A stretch of 64,000 nucleotides of DNA, from contig NZ_PCPR01000001.1 of assembly GCF_002979775.1 (NCBI RefSeq), forward strand, positions 62,001 through 126,000, written 5' to 3'. This document shows, one piece after another, positions 27,150 through 36,159 of the stretch. Positions within the stretch are counted from its first letter, which is position 1. Each line of letters starts with the position of its first letter. A program made the translations under genes and the position numbers. A model generated the notes under the pieces. The model saw only the letters and a program-made list of their open reading frames with translations. It did not search any database and was not told where the DNA came from. The stretch comes from Arthrobacter sp. MYb23 (lineage in GTDB: Bacteria > Actinomycetota > Actinomycetes > Actinomycetales > Micrococcaceae).

Positions 27150-27728
27150 TTAGTTTTCGGTCTTGAACGGGAAGCCAAGCGCCTTGAGCAGCGCGCGGCC
27201 TTCGTCATCGGTCTTGGCGGTGGTGACGACCGTGATGTCCATACCGCGAACGCGGTCGATGGAATCCTGATCGATTTCGTGGAACATAACCTGCTCGGTC
27301 AGACCGAAGGTGTAGTTGCCGTTGCCATCAAACTGCTTGCCGTTGAGGCCGCGGAAGTCGCGGATACGCGGCAGGGCCAGCGAAACCAGACGGTCCACGA
27401 ATTCCCACATGCGGTCTCCACGCAGAGTTGCGTGTGCACCGATGGGCATGCCTTCGCGCAGCTTGAACTGTGCGATGGACTTGCGGGCCTTGGTTACCTG
27501 CGGCTTCTGGCCGGTGATCAGGGTGAGGTCGCGGACAGCGCCGTCGATCAGCTTGGAGTCCTTGGCGGCATCTCCAACACCCATGTTCACTACAACCTTC
27601 ACCAGGCGGGGAACCTGGTTGACGTTCGCGTAGCTGAATTCGTCCTGCAGGGACTTCTTGATGGTCTCTGCATACTTCGTCTTCAGACGCGGAACGATCT
27701 TTACCGGAGTCTCGAGAGTCTCAGTCAT
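27150..27728 (-). CDS. rplE: 50S ribosomal protein L5
   Basis: 192 residues: [40 protein letters not shown] and [17 protein letters not shown]. It carries 5S rRNA into the central protuberance. It overlaps rplX by one base. The 78-bp gap to rpsH is too small for an S14 gene. Confidence 0.98.
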   Translation of the reverse strand: MTETLETPVKIVPRLKTKYAETIKKSLQDEFSYANVNQVPRLVKVVVNMGVGDAAKDSKLIDGAVRDLTLITGQKPQVTKARKSIAQFKLREGMPIGAHATLRGDRMWEFVDRLVSLALPRIRDFRGLNGKQFDGNGNYTFGLTEQVMFHEIDQDSIDRVRGMDITVVTTAKTDDEGRALLKALGFPFKTEN

Positions 27729-28090
27729 TAGATGTCCTTCCCGGTGGCCTTGGACACGCGGATACGGACGGTCTTGGTAGCGCCATCCTTCTCAACGGTG
27801 TCGAGACGGAAACCAACACGGGTCGGCTTCTTGGTGGACGGGTCAACCAAAGCAACGTTGGATACGTGAATCGGGGCTTCAACAACCTCGATGCCACCGG
27901 TCTTGGTGCCGCGCTGCGACTGACCGACCTTGCTGTGCTTGGTGACGCGGTTGATTCCCTCTACCAGCACGCGGTTGGTGTCGGTGAATACGCGCAGGAC
28001 CTTGCCCTGCTTGCCGCGGTCGCCGCCACGTTCCTGCTTGGCGCCGGTGATGACCTGAACGAGGTCACCCTTCTTGATTTTCTTAGCCAT
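27728..28090 (-). CDS. rplX: 50S ribosomal protein L24
   Basis: 120 residues, [19 protein letters not shown] with the KOW motif [12 protein letters not shown]. It starts 50S assembly. It lies 3 bp after rplN. Confidence 0.97.
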   Translation of the reverse strand: MAKKIKKGDLVQVITGAKQERGGDRGKQGKVLRVFTDTNRVLVEGINRVTKHSKVGQSQRGTKTGGIEVVEAPIHVSNVALVDPSTKKPTRVGFRLDTVEKDGATKTVRIRVSKATGKDI

Positions 28091-28093
28091 GGA

Positions 28094-28462
28094 CTAAAGC
28101 ACCTCCGGGGCCAGCGAAACGATCTTCATGAACTTCTTGTCGCGAAGTTCACGACCAACCGGGCCGAAGATACGGGTACCGCGGGGGTCACCGTCGTTCT
28201 TCAAGATCACAGCTGCGTTTTCGTCAAACTTGATATAGGAACCATCCGCACGGCGGCGTTCCTTCTTGGTACGGACGATGACCGCCTTAACGACGTCGCC
28301 CTTCTTTACGTTACCGCCGGGAATAGCGTCCTTGACGGTAGCGACGATCACGTCGCCAATGCCTGCGTAGCGACGACCAGATCCACCGAGAACGCGAATG
28401 GTAAGGATTTCCTTAGCACCCGTGTTGTCAGCGATCTTGAGTCGCGACTCCTGCTGAATCAA
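28094..28462 (-). CDS. rplN: 50S ribosomal protein L14
   Basis: 122 residues, [20 protein letters not shown] to the ending [10 protein letters not shown], full length and unremarkable. It is the first gene after a 352-bp gap from rpsQ, so it probably starts a new transcript. Confidence 0.98.
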   Translation of the reverse strand: MIQQESRLKIADNTGAKEILTIRVLGGSGRRYAGIGDVIVATVKDAIPGGNVKKGDVVKAVIVRTKKERRRADGSYIKFDENAAVILKNDGDPRGTRIFGPVGRELRDKKFMKIVSLAPEVL

Positions 28463-28814
28463 TTTTTACTCCTTGCGTCGCGCTGGTTCTCAGACCGAAA
28501 TCATGCATACGGAATGAGCCTTGCGGAACGGTTGATCGGGGTGTCTCTTGACCTGCCTGGATTTTGCCAGTACAGGCCTAAACGCCCGTGCCACAAGCAT
28601 CAGCTTCCCTTGCAGAAAACTCTGCGCGGGGCAGTATGCAGCGGCACGATTGTTTACGAGGTAGTGGATGGCGCACAAGTGTCACCATACAAACTCAATA
28701 TCCTAGCACGTTTACAGTCCGAAACCGAACCAACCAGGAACGCGGAAAGGCCCGCATTCTCAAGGAATGCGGACCTTTCCAGTGAATCACTGCCAGGCGT
28801 GCCCGGCGTTGGAT
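28463..28814 (-). promoter_or_regulatory. Gap between rpsQ and rplN with terminator and possible promoter
   Basis: 352 bp without a credible gene. It holds a hairpin after rpsQ (28744-28780) and a possible minus-strand promoter: TTCGGT (28729-28724), 18-base spacer, TAGGAT (28705-28700). The leader to rplN would be about 230 bases. Confidence 0.45.
28744..28780 (-). terminator. Terminator-like hairpin after rpsQ
   Basis: A 16-bp stem (28744-28759 with 28765-28780, one wobble) with a 5-base loop, 34 bases past the rpsQ stop. The T run after it on the minus strand is weak. Confidence 0.65.
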
Positions 28815-29111
28815 TTACTTGGCCTTTTCGAGGATCTCCACCAGACGCCACCGCTTGGTAGCGGAAAGCGGGCGGGTCTCAGAGATGAGAACAAGATCGC
28901 CGATGCCGGCGGTGTTCTCTTCGTCGTGAGCCTTGATCTTCGAGGTGCGGCGAATAACCTTGCCGTACAGAGCGTGCTTCACGCGGTCTTCAACCTGAAC
29001 AACGATGGTTTTTTCCATCTTGTCAGAGACAACGTAGCCGCGACGCGTCTTACGGTAACCGCGCTGTTCAGCGCTGGCTGCTGCTTCCGTCACAGTTTCC
29101 TTCTCGCTCAC
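28815..29111 (-). CDS. rpsQ: 30S ribosomal protein S17
   Basis: 98 residues: [20 protein letters not shown] and [19 protein letters not shown] primary 16S-binding protein. The start overlaps rpmC by 4 bp. It is the last gene of the S10 operon in this genome. Confidence 0.97.
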   Translation of the reverse strand: MSEKETVTEAAASAEQRGYRKTRRGYVVSDKMEKTIVVQVEDRVKHALYGKVIRRTSKIKAHDEENTAGIGDLVLISETRPLSATKRWRLVEILEKAK

Positions 29112-29428
29112 TTGGCGTCCTCTCCAGCTTCAACCTCGGCCTTTTCAGCCTTGGCAGCCTTTTTGGACTTCTTTTCTTCCTTGGCTTCCACAACCGGTGC
29201 GGCAACCTCGGCACGAATGCCCAGCTCGCGCTCACGGAGAACGGTGTAGATGCGTGCGATGTCCTTCTTTACCGCGCGCAGGCGACCGTGGTTCTCCAGC
29301 TGTCCGGTGGCGGACTGGAAACGCAGGTTGAACAGCTCTTCCTTGGACTTGCGGAGTTCTTCAACGAGACGCTCGTTGTCGAAACCGTCCAGCTGTGCGG
29401 GTGCGAGATCCTTCGACCCTACTGCCAT
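29108..29428 (-). CDS. rpmC: 50S ribosomal protein L29
   Basis: 106 residues; typical L29 is 65-75. The core [20 protein letters not shown] is followed by a Lys/Ala/Glu-rich tail of about 30 residues ([20 protein letters not shown]). L29 lies at the peptide exit tunnel, a docking site for trigger factor and SRP, so the tail could face those factors. Confidence 0.96.
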   Translation of the reverse strand: MAVGSKDLAPAQLDGFDNERLVEELRKSKEELFNLRFQSATGQLENHGRLRAVKKDIARIYTVLRERELGIRAEVAAPVVEAKEEKKSKKAAKAEKAEVEAGEDAK

Positions 29429-29430
29429 TT

Positions 29431-29847
29431 CTATTCACCACCTTCGCGACGCACAATGCGTGCCTTCAACGGGAGCTTGTGGATTGCCAGGCGCAAGGCC
29501 TCGCGAGCTACCTCTTCATTGACACCGGAGAGTTCGAAGAGAACCCGGCCCGGCTTGACGTTTGCGACCCACCATTCCGGAGAACCCTTACCGGAACCCA
29601 TGCGGGTTTCGGCAGGCTTCTTCGTCAGCGGACGGTCCGGGTAGATGTTGATCCAGACCTTACCGCCACGCTTGATGTGGCGGGTCATCGCGATACGAGC
29701 AGACTCGATCTGACGGTTGGTTACGTATGCCGGGCTGAGAGCCTGGATACCGTACTCACCGAAGCTGACCTTGGTGCCGCCCGTTGCAGCGCCGGAACGA
29801 CCCGGGTGGTGCTGCTTACGGTGCTTGACTCGACGTGGGATAAGCAT
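29431..29847 (-). CDS. rplP: 50S ribosomal protein L16
   Basis: 138 residues, [19 protein letters not shown] with the conserved [19 protein letters not shown]. It helps place the A-site tRNA. It directly abuts rpsC. Confidence 0.98.
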   Translation of the reverse strand: MLIPRRVKHRKQHHPGRSGAATGGTKVSFGEYGIQALSPAYVTNRQIESARIAMTRHIKRGGKVWINIYPDRPLTKKPAETRMGSGKGSPEWWVANVKPGRVLFELSGVNEEVAREALRLAIHKLPLKARIVRREGGE

Positions 29848-30669
29848 TTAAGCCTGTCCTCCTTCTGCTGCCGGAGCAGCAGCTTCAGCGGCCGGTGCTT
29901 CAACGGCAGCGGGTGCTGCCTCAGCTGCCGGACGGTCGTTACGACGACGGCGGTCGCCACCCGGGCGGCCCGGACGGTCTCCTGCACGGCCACGGGACGG
30001 AGCAGCAGCTGCCTGCTGAGCCAGTTCCTTGGCAGTTACGTCACCCTTGTAGATCCAAACCTTCACGCCGATACGGCCGAAGGTGGTCTTGGCTTCGTAG
30101 AAGCCGTAGTCGATGTTCGCGCGGAGGGTGTGCAGGGGCACACGGCCTTCACGGTAGAACTCCGAGCGGGACATTTCTGCGCCACCCAGACGACCGGAGC
30201 AAGCAACACGGATACCCTTGGCACCCGCACGCTGTGCGGACTGCATGGCCTTCTTCATCGCACGGCGGAAAGCCACGCGGGAAGTCAGCTGCTCAGCAAT
30301 GCCCTGGGCAACAAGCTGTGCTTCCATCTCGGGGTTCTTGACCTCGAGGATGTTCAGCTGAACCTGCTTGCCGGTGAGCTTTTCGAGCTCGCCGCGGATG
30401 CGGTCTGCTTCTGCGCCACGGCGGCCGATAACGATACCCGGGCGTGCCGTGTGGATATCCACGCGGACACGGTCACGGGTGCGCTCGATCTCGACCTTGG
30501 CGATGCCGGCGCGCTCCATGCCGGTGGACATGAGCTGACGGATCTTGATGTCCTCGCGGACGAAATCCTTGTAGCGCTGTCCGGGCTTGGTGCTGTCAGC
30601 GAACCAGTGCGAAACGTGGTCGGTGGTGATGCCGAGTCGGAACCCGTGCGGGTTAACTTTCTGTCCCAC
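29848..30669 (-). CDS. rpsC: 30S ribosomal protein S3
   Basis: 273 residues. The N-terminal KH domain contains [19 protein letters not shown] and the C-terminal domain [21 protein letters not shown] tail of about 55 residues is rich in Arg/Gly/Pro and then Ala/Glu, and probably disordered. S3 lies at the mRNA entry channel. It abuts rplV and rplP without gaps. Confidence 0.98.
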   Translation of the reverse strand: MGQKVNPHGFRLGITTDHVSHWFADSTKPGQRYKDFVREDIKIRQLMSTGMERAGIAKVEIERTRDRVRVDIHTARPGIVIGRRGAEADRIRGELEKLTGKQVQLNILEVKNPEMEAQLVAQGIAEQLTSRVAFRRAMKKAMQSAQRAGAKGIRVACSGRLGGAEMSRSEFYREGRVPLHTLRANIDYGFYEAKTTFGRIGVKVWIYKGDVTAKELAQQAAAAPSRGRAGDRPGRPGGDRRRRNDRPAAEAAPAAVEAPAAEAAAPAAEGGQA

Positions 30670-31035
30670 TTAGCGAGCCTCCTCTTTCTCCGGGGTTGCG
30701 ACAACCAACGTGATGTGGCTGGTCCGCTTCCTAATACGGTAGGCGCGGCCCTGGGCACGCGGCTGGAACCGCTTCATGGTCGGGCCTTCATCAACAAATG
30801 CTTCGGTGATGAAGAGGTCGCTGTCGTCGAATGCAACGCCGTCACGGTCCGCGAGGACACGTGCGTTGGCCATTGCCGACTGAAGTACCTTGAATACCGG
30901 CTCCGAAGCTGCCTGGGGGGCAAACTTCAGAATTGCCAGAGCCTCATTCGCTTGCTTACCACGAACAAGGTTGACGACGCGCCGGGCCTTCATAGGCGTT
31001 ACGCGGATGTGACGCGCAATAGCCTTGGCTTCCAT
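30670..31035 (-). CDS. rplV: 50S ribosomal protein L22
   Basis: 121 residues: [20 protein letters not shown] and [18 protein letters not shown]. It lines the exit tunnel. The beta-hairpin has no insertion or deletion of the kind seen in macrolide resistance. Confidence 0.97.
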   Translation of the reverse strand: MEAKAIARHIRVTPMKARRVVNLVRGKQANEALAILKFAPQAASEPVFKVLQSAMANARVLADRDGVAFDDSDLFITEAFVDEGPTMKRFQPRAQGRAYRIRKRTSHITLVVATPEKEEAR

Positions 31036-31073
31036 TGCTTTCCTTCTCTCGTCTAAGACGTAAAGTCAGGCGC

Positions 31074-31355
31074 CTAGCGGCGCTTGCCCTTACGGTCGTC
31101 CTTAACATGGCCGCGGAATGTCCGCGTGGGAGCGAATTCGCCGAGCTTGTGCCCGACCATCGACTCAGTGACAAACACCGGGATGTGCTTGCGTCCGTCG
31201 TGTACGGCGATCGTGTGCCCAAGCATGTCGGGGATGATCATCGAACGGCGGGACCAGGTCTTGATGACGTTCTTGGTGCCCTTATCGTTTTCCCGTGCGA
31301 CCTTCACAAAGAGGTGCTGGTCAACGAAAGGACCTTTTTTCAGGCTGCGTGGCAT
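31074..31355 (-). CDS. rpsS: 30S ribosomal protein S19
   Basis: 93 residues, [19 protein letters not shown] and [20 protein letters not shown]. It is in the head of the 30S with S13. It lies between rplB and rplV. Confidence 0.98.
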   Translation of the reverse strand: MPRSLKKGPFVDQHLFVKVARENDKGTKNVIKTWSRRSMIIPDMLGHTIAVHDGRKHIPVFVTESMVGHKLGEFAPTRTFRGHVKDDRKGKRR

Positions 31356-31367
31356 GTGTCCAGGCTC

Positions 31368-32207
31368 CTATCGCTTGTTCTTGCCAGTACGGCGGCGACG
31401 AACAATAAGCTTGTCGCTCTCTTTGTTCGGACGGCGGGTACGGCCCTCGGGCTTGCCGTTCGGGTTAACCGGGTGACGTCCACCGGAAGTCTTACCTTCA
31501 CCACCACCGTGCGGGTGGTCAACCGGGTTCATGGCTACACCACGGACGGTCGGGCGAACGCCCTTCCAGCGCATACGGCCGGCCTTGCCCCAGTTGATGT
31601 TCGACTGCTCGGCGTTGCCGACCTCGCCGACGGTTGCGCGGCAGCGCACGTCAACGTTGCGGATTTCGCCGGAGGGCAGACGCAGCTGAGCGAAGCGGCC
31701 TTCCTTGGCAACGAGCTGTACCGAAGCACCTGCGGAACGAGCCATCTTGGCGCCGCCACCCGGACGCAGTTCAACTGCGTGGATTACGGTACCAACCGGG
31801 ATGTTGCGCAGCGGCAGGTTGTTGCCCGGCTTGATGTCAGCGTCAGGACCAGCCTCGACGAAGTCACCCTGGGACAGCTTGTTAGGAGCGATGATGTAAC
31901 GCTTGGTGCCATCAACGTAGTGCAGGAGGGCGATGCGAGCCGTGCGGTTCGGATCGTACTCAATTTCGGCAACGCGGGCGTTGATGCCATCTTTGTCGTG
32001 ACGACGGAAGTCGATCAGACGGTACTGGCGCTTGTGCCCACCACCCTTGTGACGGGTGGTGATCTTACCGGAGTTGTTACGGCCGCCTGTTTTGTGCAGC
32101 GGACGCAGCAACGACTTTTCCGGAGTCGATCGCGTGATTTCAGCGAAGTCGGCTACGCTCGAGCCACGACGGCCCGGGGTAGTCGGCTTGTATTTACGGA
32201 TTCCCAT
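31368..32207 (-). CDS. rplB: 50S ribosomal protein L2
   Basis: 279 residues, [20 protein letters not shown] with the peptidyl-transferase-proximal [20 protein letters not shown]. It is the most conserved 50S protein and is full length. Confidence 0.98.
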   Translation of the reverse strand: MGIRKYKPTTPGRRGSSVADFAEITRSTPEKSLLRPLHKTGGRNNSGKITTRHKGGGHKRQYRLIDFRRHDKDGINARVAEIEYDPNRTARIALLHYVDGTKRYIIAPNKLSQGDFVEAGPDADIKPGNNLPLRNIPVGTVIHAVELRPGGGAKMARSAGASVQLVAKEGRFAQLRLPSGEIRNVDVRCRATVGEVGNAEQSNINWGKAGRMRWKGVRPTVRGVAMNPVDHPHGGGEGKTSGGRHPVNPNGKPEGRTRRPNKESDKLIVRRRRTGKNKR

Positions 32208-32236
32208 AATTTATTTCCTCGTTAAAGTGGTCTCCG

Positions 32237-32542
32237 CTACGCGAGCGGACCGCCGAAGATGTCGATTGTGCCTTCTTTGAGGGTGACAATTGCACGCTTG
32301 GTGCTCTTGCGCGTTCCCCAGCCGAATTTGGTGCGCTTGCGCTTACCGGCACGGTTGATGGTGTTGATCGAGTCAACCTTGACCGAGAAGATCTTCTCAA
32401 CGGCCAATTTGATCTCGGTCTTGTTCGAGCGAGGGTCCACCAGGAAGGTGTACTTGCCTTCGTCGATCAGACCGTAGCTCTTTTCCGATACGACGGGTGC
32501 AAGCACGACGTCGCGCGGGTCCTTGATGGTGGTTACGCTCAC
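32237..32542 (-). CDS. rplW: 50S ribosomal protein L23
   Basis: 101 residues: [20 protein letters not shown] and [17 protein letters not shown]. It lies at the tunnel exit. It overlaps rplD by 4 bp. Confidence 0.97.
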   Translation of the reverse strand: MSVTTIKDPRDVVLAPVVSEKSYGLIDEGKYTFLVDPRSNKTEIKLAVEKIFSVKVDSINTINRAGKRKRTKFGWGTRKSTKRAIVTLKEGTIDIFGGPLA

Positions 32543-33156
32543 TTGGAGGCCTCCTCGTTCTTGGCCTTGTCAGCGATGAACGCCTCGAAAGCAGCCTTGG
32601 TGAAGACCACGTCGTCGGAGATGAGTACGTCGTAGGTGTTCAACTGGTCTGCGTACAGAACGTGAAAACCTTCGAGGTTGCGCACGGAGAGTGCAGCAAC
32701 ATCATTGGCGCGCTCGATTACGACGAGCAGGTTCTTGCGCTCGGAGACTGCGCGCAGCGACGCCAGTGCTTCCTTGGCGGACGGCTTGGTGCCGGCTACC
32801 AGTTCAGCGATGACGTGAATGCGGCCGTTACGGGCGCGGTCAGACAGGGCGCCACGGAGTGCAGCAGCCTTCATCTTCTTGGGGGTGCGCTGGCTGTAGT
32901 CACGAGGGGTCGGACCGTGGACAACGCCACCGCCGGTCATGTGAGGAGCACGGATTGAACCCTGACGGGCGCGGCCGGTGCCCTTCTGCTTGAACGGCTT
33001 GCGACCTGCACCGGAAACCTCGGCGCGGGTCTTCGTCTTGTGGGTACCCTGGCGTGCAGCAGCGAGCTGTGCGACGACGACCTGGTGCAGCAGCGGCACG
33101 TTGGTCTGGACGTCGAAGATCTCTGCGGGCAGGTCTACCTTGACAGTGCTAGTCAT
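32539..33156 (-). CDS. rplD: 50S ribosomal protein L4
   Basis: 205 residues: [20 protein letters not shown], then [14 protein letters not shown] and [16 protein letters not shown]. In E. coli L4 represses the S10 operon; no L4 leader structure could be assigned here by eye. It is 4 bp after rplC. Confidence 0.98.
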   Translation of the reverse strand: MTSTVKVDLPAEIFDVQTNVPLLHQVVVAQLAAARQGTHKTKTRAEVSGAGRKPFKQKGTGRARQGSIRAPHMTGGGVVHGPTPRDYSQRTPKKMKAAALRGALSDRARNGRIHVIAELVAGTKPSAKEALASLRAVSERKNLLVVIERANDVAALSVRNLEGFHVLYADQLNTYDVLISDDVVFTKAAFEAFIADKAKNEEASK

Positions 33157-33160
33157 TTAA

Positions 33161-33811
33161 CTAGGCTCCCTTCACGGCGGTGCGTACGAGTACGACCTGG
33201 CCGCGGGCACCGGGGACGGCACCCTTGATAAGGAGCAGCGACTTCTCAGCGTCAATGGCGTGAACCGTGAGGTTCAGCGTGGTGTGACGCTCGGCGCCCA
33301 TGCGGCCGGCCATTTTCAGGCCCTTGAAGACGCGGCTCGGGGTGGATGCGCCACCGATGGAGCCAGGCTTACGGTGGTTCTTGTGGGCACCGTGGGAAGC
33401 GCCAACGCCGTGGAAGCCGTGACGCTTCATAACACCGGCAAAGCCCTTACCCTTGGAGGTGCCGACGACGTCGATCTTCTGGCCGGCTTCGAAGATCTCA
33501 ACAGAGAGCTCCTGGCCCAGCTCGTAGGATGCGGCGTCTGCGGTACGCAGTTCGACGACGTGGCGGCGAGGAGTTACGCCAGCCTTTTCAAAGTGACCAG
33601 CCAGCGGCTTGGTGACCTTGCGGGGGTCGATCTGGCCGTAGCCGATCTGTACGGCGACGTAGCCATCCACCTCTGCGTTACGCAGCTGGGTGATGACGTT
33701 GGAGTCAGCCTGGACAACAGTTACCGGGATGAGCTTGTTGTTCTCGTCCCAGACCTGGGTCATGCCGAGCTTCGTGCCCAGCAGGCCCTTTACGTTACGG
33801 GTTGCGGTCAT
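33161..33811 (-). CDS. rplC: 50S ribosomal protein L3
   Basis: 216 residues: [19 protein letters not shown] and [19 protein letters not shown], an intact L3 with its loop toward the peptidyl transferase centre. It is 17 bp after rpsJ. Confidence 0.98.
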   Translation of the reverse strand: MTATRNVKGLLGTKLGMTQVWDENNKLIPVTVVQADSNVITQLRNAEVDGYVAVQIGYGQIDPRKVTKPLAGHFEKAGVTPRRHVVELRTADAASYELGQELSVEIFEAGQKIDVVGTSKGKGFAGVMKRHGFHGVGASHGAHKNHRKPGSIGGASTPSRVFKGLKMAGRMGAERHTTLNLTVHAIDAEKSLLLIKGAVPGARGQVVLVRTAVKGA

Positions 33812-33828
33812 AGTCTCTCAGCACCTCC

Positions 33829-34137
33829 CTAGAGCTTGATTTCGATGTTCACGTCAGCGGGCAGGTCGAGACGCATAAGCGAGTCAACTGCCTTCGGCGT
33901 GGGGTCGATGATGTCGATCAGACGCTTGTGAGTACGCATTTCGAAGTGCTCACGGCTGTCCTTGTACTTGTGAGGAGAGCGAATAACGCAGTAAACGTTC
34001 TTCTCCGTCGGCAGGGGCACCGGGCCGACTACCGTTGCGCCTGCGCGCGTGACCGTCTCAACGATCTTCCGCGCTGAAACATCAATGACCTCGTGGTCAT
34101 ATGACTTCAGCCGGATGCGGATTTTTTGTCCCGCCAT
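33829..34137 (-). CDS. rpsJ: 30S ribosomal protein S10
   Basis: 102 residues, [19 protein letters not shown] with [20 protein letters not shown]. It is part of the 30S head and the NusB transcription antitermination partner. It is the first gene of the S10 operon. Confidence 0.98.
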
Positions 34138-34519
34138 GTCGCCTGACTCTCTTTCAGCTAGTGCTGCTCTAGTTAGGGCTGCTCTGTTTACTTACCTGTT
34201 GATGTGGCCGCCGAAGCGTTTGAGGATCTACCACCACACGCCGCACAAGCTGAATCCGGAAGAATCCGGGTTCCTCACCTTGTCGGCGCACCGACCCCCG
34301 CGGTCGGGCGTGTCGCGATTTCCACGCAAACTCGACCGCAATCATGGGGTTCAGGGTTATGTTTGGGCTTCAGCCTGGACCCTGACATCCGGCATTATCC
34401 GGATCGGGACACGAAGAAGCGCTTGAACAACTCATCCAGTATGGCGGAAATATGGTGTAAAGGCCAATCGGCCTCGAGGAGGCATTGCCCGCCCCTCATC
34501 CGGTGAGGATGATGGGGGC
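34138..34519. promoter_or_regulatory. Divergent region between rpsJ and the beta-glucosidase gene
   Basis: 382 bp with no credible gene. It must hold the S10 operon promoter and leader (minus) and the beta-glucosidase promoter (plus). I could not identify a convincing pair for either, nor a clear operator palindrome. Confidence 0.4.
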
Positions 34520-35953
34520 ATGAACGCCCAGGATGCAGGCTCTGTGGAAGATCTCGCCGCCCGCCTGCGCCCAGGGTTCACGTTGGGTGTTGCGGCTGCC
34601 GCCTTCCAGATTGAGGGCTCGTTGACCGCTGATGGACGTGGGCCGTCGGGATGGGACGCGTTTTCCGAAAAGCCTGGAGCAATAGTCGACGGCGGCTCCC
34701 CCGCCGTGGCGTGCGATCACTACAACCGATCTGATGAAGACATCGCCCTGATGCAGGAGCTGGGCGTCGATTCCTATCGCTTTTCGCTCTCGTGGCCACG
34801 CATCCAACCTGGCGGCAAGGGCGCAATCAACCAGCGCGGGCTCGATTTCTATGATCGTCTGATCGACAAGCTCCTGGCCGCAGGCATTTCCCCCATGGCC
34901 ACGCTGTACCACTGGGATACCCCGCTGGAGTTGGAGCATGCCGGGGGGTGGATGAACCGGGACACTGCCGAACGCTTCGCAGTCTACTGCGAAGCCGCCG
35001 CCGTGCGCTTCGGTGACCGGGTGGAGCACTGGGTCACCATGAATGAGCCTGTGTCAGTTACCGTGCAGGGGTACGCGCTGGGGGTTCACGCCCCCGGCCG
35101 GCAACTGCTCTTCGACTCGCTGCCAGCGGCACATCATCAACTGCTGGGACACGGAATGGCCGTCCAGGTCCTTCGGAACGCCGGCGTTAAGGGGCAAATC
35201 GGGATTTCCAACATGCACTGCCCCGTCGAGTCCGCCAGCAACAGTCTTGGCGACCGTTTGATGACGCAGGCGTTGGACCTGATCCTCAACCGCATCTATG
35301 CAGATGCGATACTGCTCGGCCAGTACCCCAAGCCGCCCCTGCCCATGAAGCCGTGGTTCCGCTCGCTGGGCACCATTCACGACGGCGATCTGGAACTCAT
35401 CAGCCAACCGTTGGATTTTTATGGGCTCAACTATTACTACCCAGCGAAGGTGGCGGCCGGCCCCGGTCCGGCAGAGATCCCCACTGGAAGGTCTCTTGAG
35501 ATGACCAAGGTTCCCTTCCACCTGGCCGCTTACCAGGAGTATGAGACCACGGGGTTCGGCTGGCCGGTTGCACCGGAATACCTGGCGTTGCTGCTGCGCG
35601 ACATGAAGGACCGGTATGGGAAGGCACTTCCTCCCGTCTACATCACGGAAGGCGGCGCCAGCTTCCCCGAGCCTGCCCATGTTGACGGATCTGTCCAGGA
35701 CACCAACCGCATCACCTATCTAGCTGAACACCTTGGCCACGCCCTGACAGCCACCGGGCCCGGTGGCATCGCCGAGGGCGTCGATCTTCGCGGGTATTAC
35801 GTCTGGACCTTGCTGGACAACTTTGAGTGGGCGGCAGGCTACTCCCAGCGATTCGGGCTGATCCACGTGGACTTCGAGACCCTGGAACGGACGCCCAAGG
35901 AATCGTTCTACTGGTATCGGTCTCTAGTCCGGGCACGCCACCATCATTTGTAG
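34520..35953 (+). CDS. Glycoside hydrolase family 1 beta-glucosidase
   Basis: 477 residues with a complete TIM-barrel GH1. Acid/base Glu176 is in TMNEPVS, nucleophile Glu377 in YITEGGAS (the common form is ITENG), with RFSLSWPRIQP, LYHWDTP and WTLLDNFEWAAGYSQRFGL. There is no signal peptide, so it is cytosolic, hydrolysing imported beta-glucosides such as cellobiose. It has no transporter or LacI regulator beside it, which is unusual for this family. Phospho-specific residues were not judged. Confidence 0.95.
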   Translation: MNAQDAGSVEDLAARLRPGFTLGVAAAAFQIEGSLTADGRGPSGWDAFSEKPGAIVDGGSPAVACDHYNRSDEDIALMQELGVDSYRFSLSWPRIQPGGKGAINQRGLDFYDRLIDKLLAAGISPMATLYHWDTPLELEHAGGWMNRDTAERFAVYCEAAAVRFGDRVEHWVTMNEPVSVTVQGYALGVHAPGRQLLFDSLPAAHHQLLGHGMAVQVLRNAGVKGQIGISNMHCPVESASNSLGDRLMTQALDLILNRIYADAILLGQYPKPPLPMKPWFRSLGTIHDGDLELISQPLDFYGLNYYYPAKVAAGPGPAEIPTGRSLEMTKVPFHLAAYQEYETTGFGWPVAPEYLALLLRDMKDRYGKALPPVYITEGGASFPEPAHVDGSVQDTNRITYLAEHLGHALTATGPGGIAEGVDLRGYYVWTLLDNFEWAAGYSQRFGLIHVDFETLERTPKESFYWYRSLVRARHHHL

Positions 35954-36005
35954 CCCGCAGAACATAACCCGCATGAGTTAAATCGAGCGGACTTGGTCTG
36001 GCGCC

Positions 36006-36131
36006 TTACTTGCTCTTGTTGGCGCGACGAATCCGCTTGGCGCGTTCGATCTCGCCCTTGAAGTTCTTTCGACCCCACAGCACGCCGCCTCCGACAACGG
36101 CAATGACTGCGAGGAAAATCAGGAATTCCAT
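36006..36131 (-). CDS. Small single-pass membrane protein, unknown function
   Basis: 41 residues from the ATG at 36131. One hydrophobic segment (EFLIFLAVIAVVGGGVLWG) is followed by a basic tail (KNFKGEIERAKRIRRANKSK). It lies 28 bp after the large membrane protein gene on the same strand, with a GGAG-like site (GAGGAGCGCACC) upstream, so the two are probably co-transcribed. No family was recognised. Confidence 0.55.
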   Translation of the reverse strand: MEFLIFLAVIAVVGGGVLWGRKNFKGEIERAKRIRRANKSK

Positions 36132-36159
36132 GGTGCGCTCCTCTTCGTAGACTGCAACA

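Noticed and set aside
29395..31056. A 553-codon plus-strand open frame across rplP, rpsC and rplV
   Set aside because: It is a codon-bias shadow of three ribosomal protein genes and has no recognisable domain.
34138..34519. An L4-responsive S10 leader or a sugar-responsive operator in the rpsJ-GH1 gap
   Set aside because: I could not draw a stable conserved-looking structure or find a clear LacI-type palindrome by eye.
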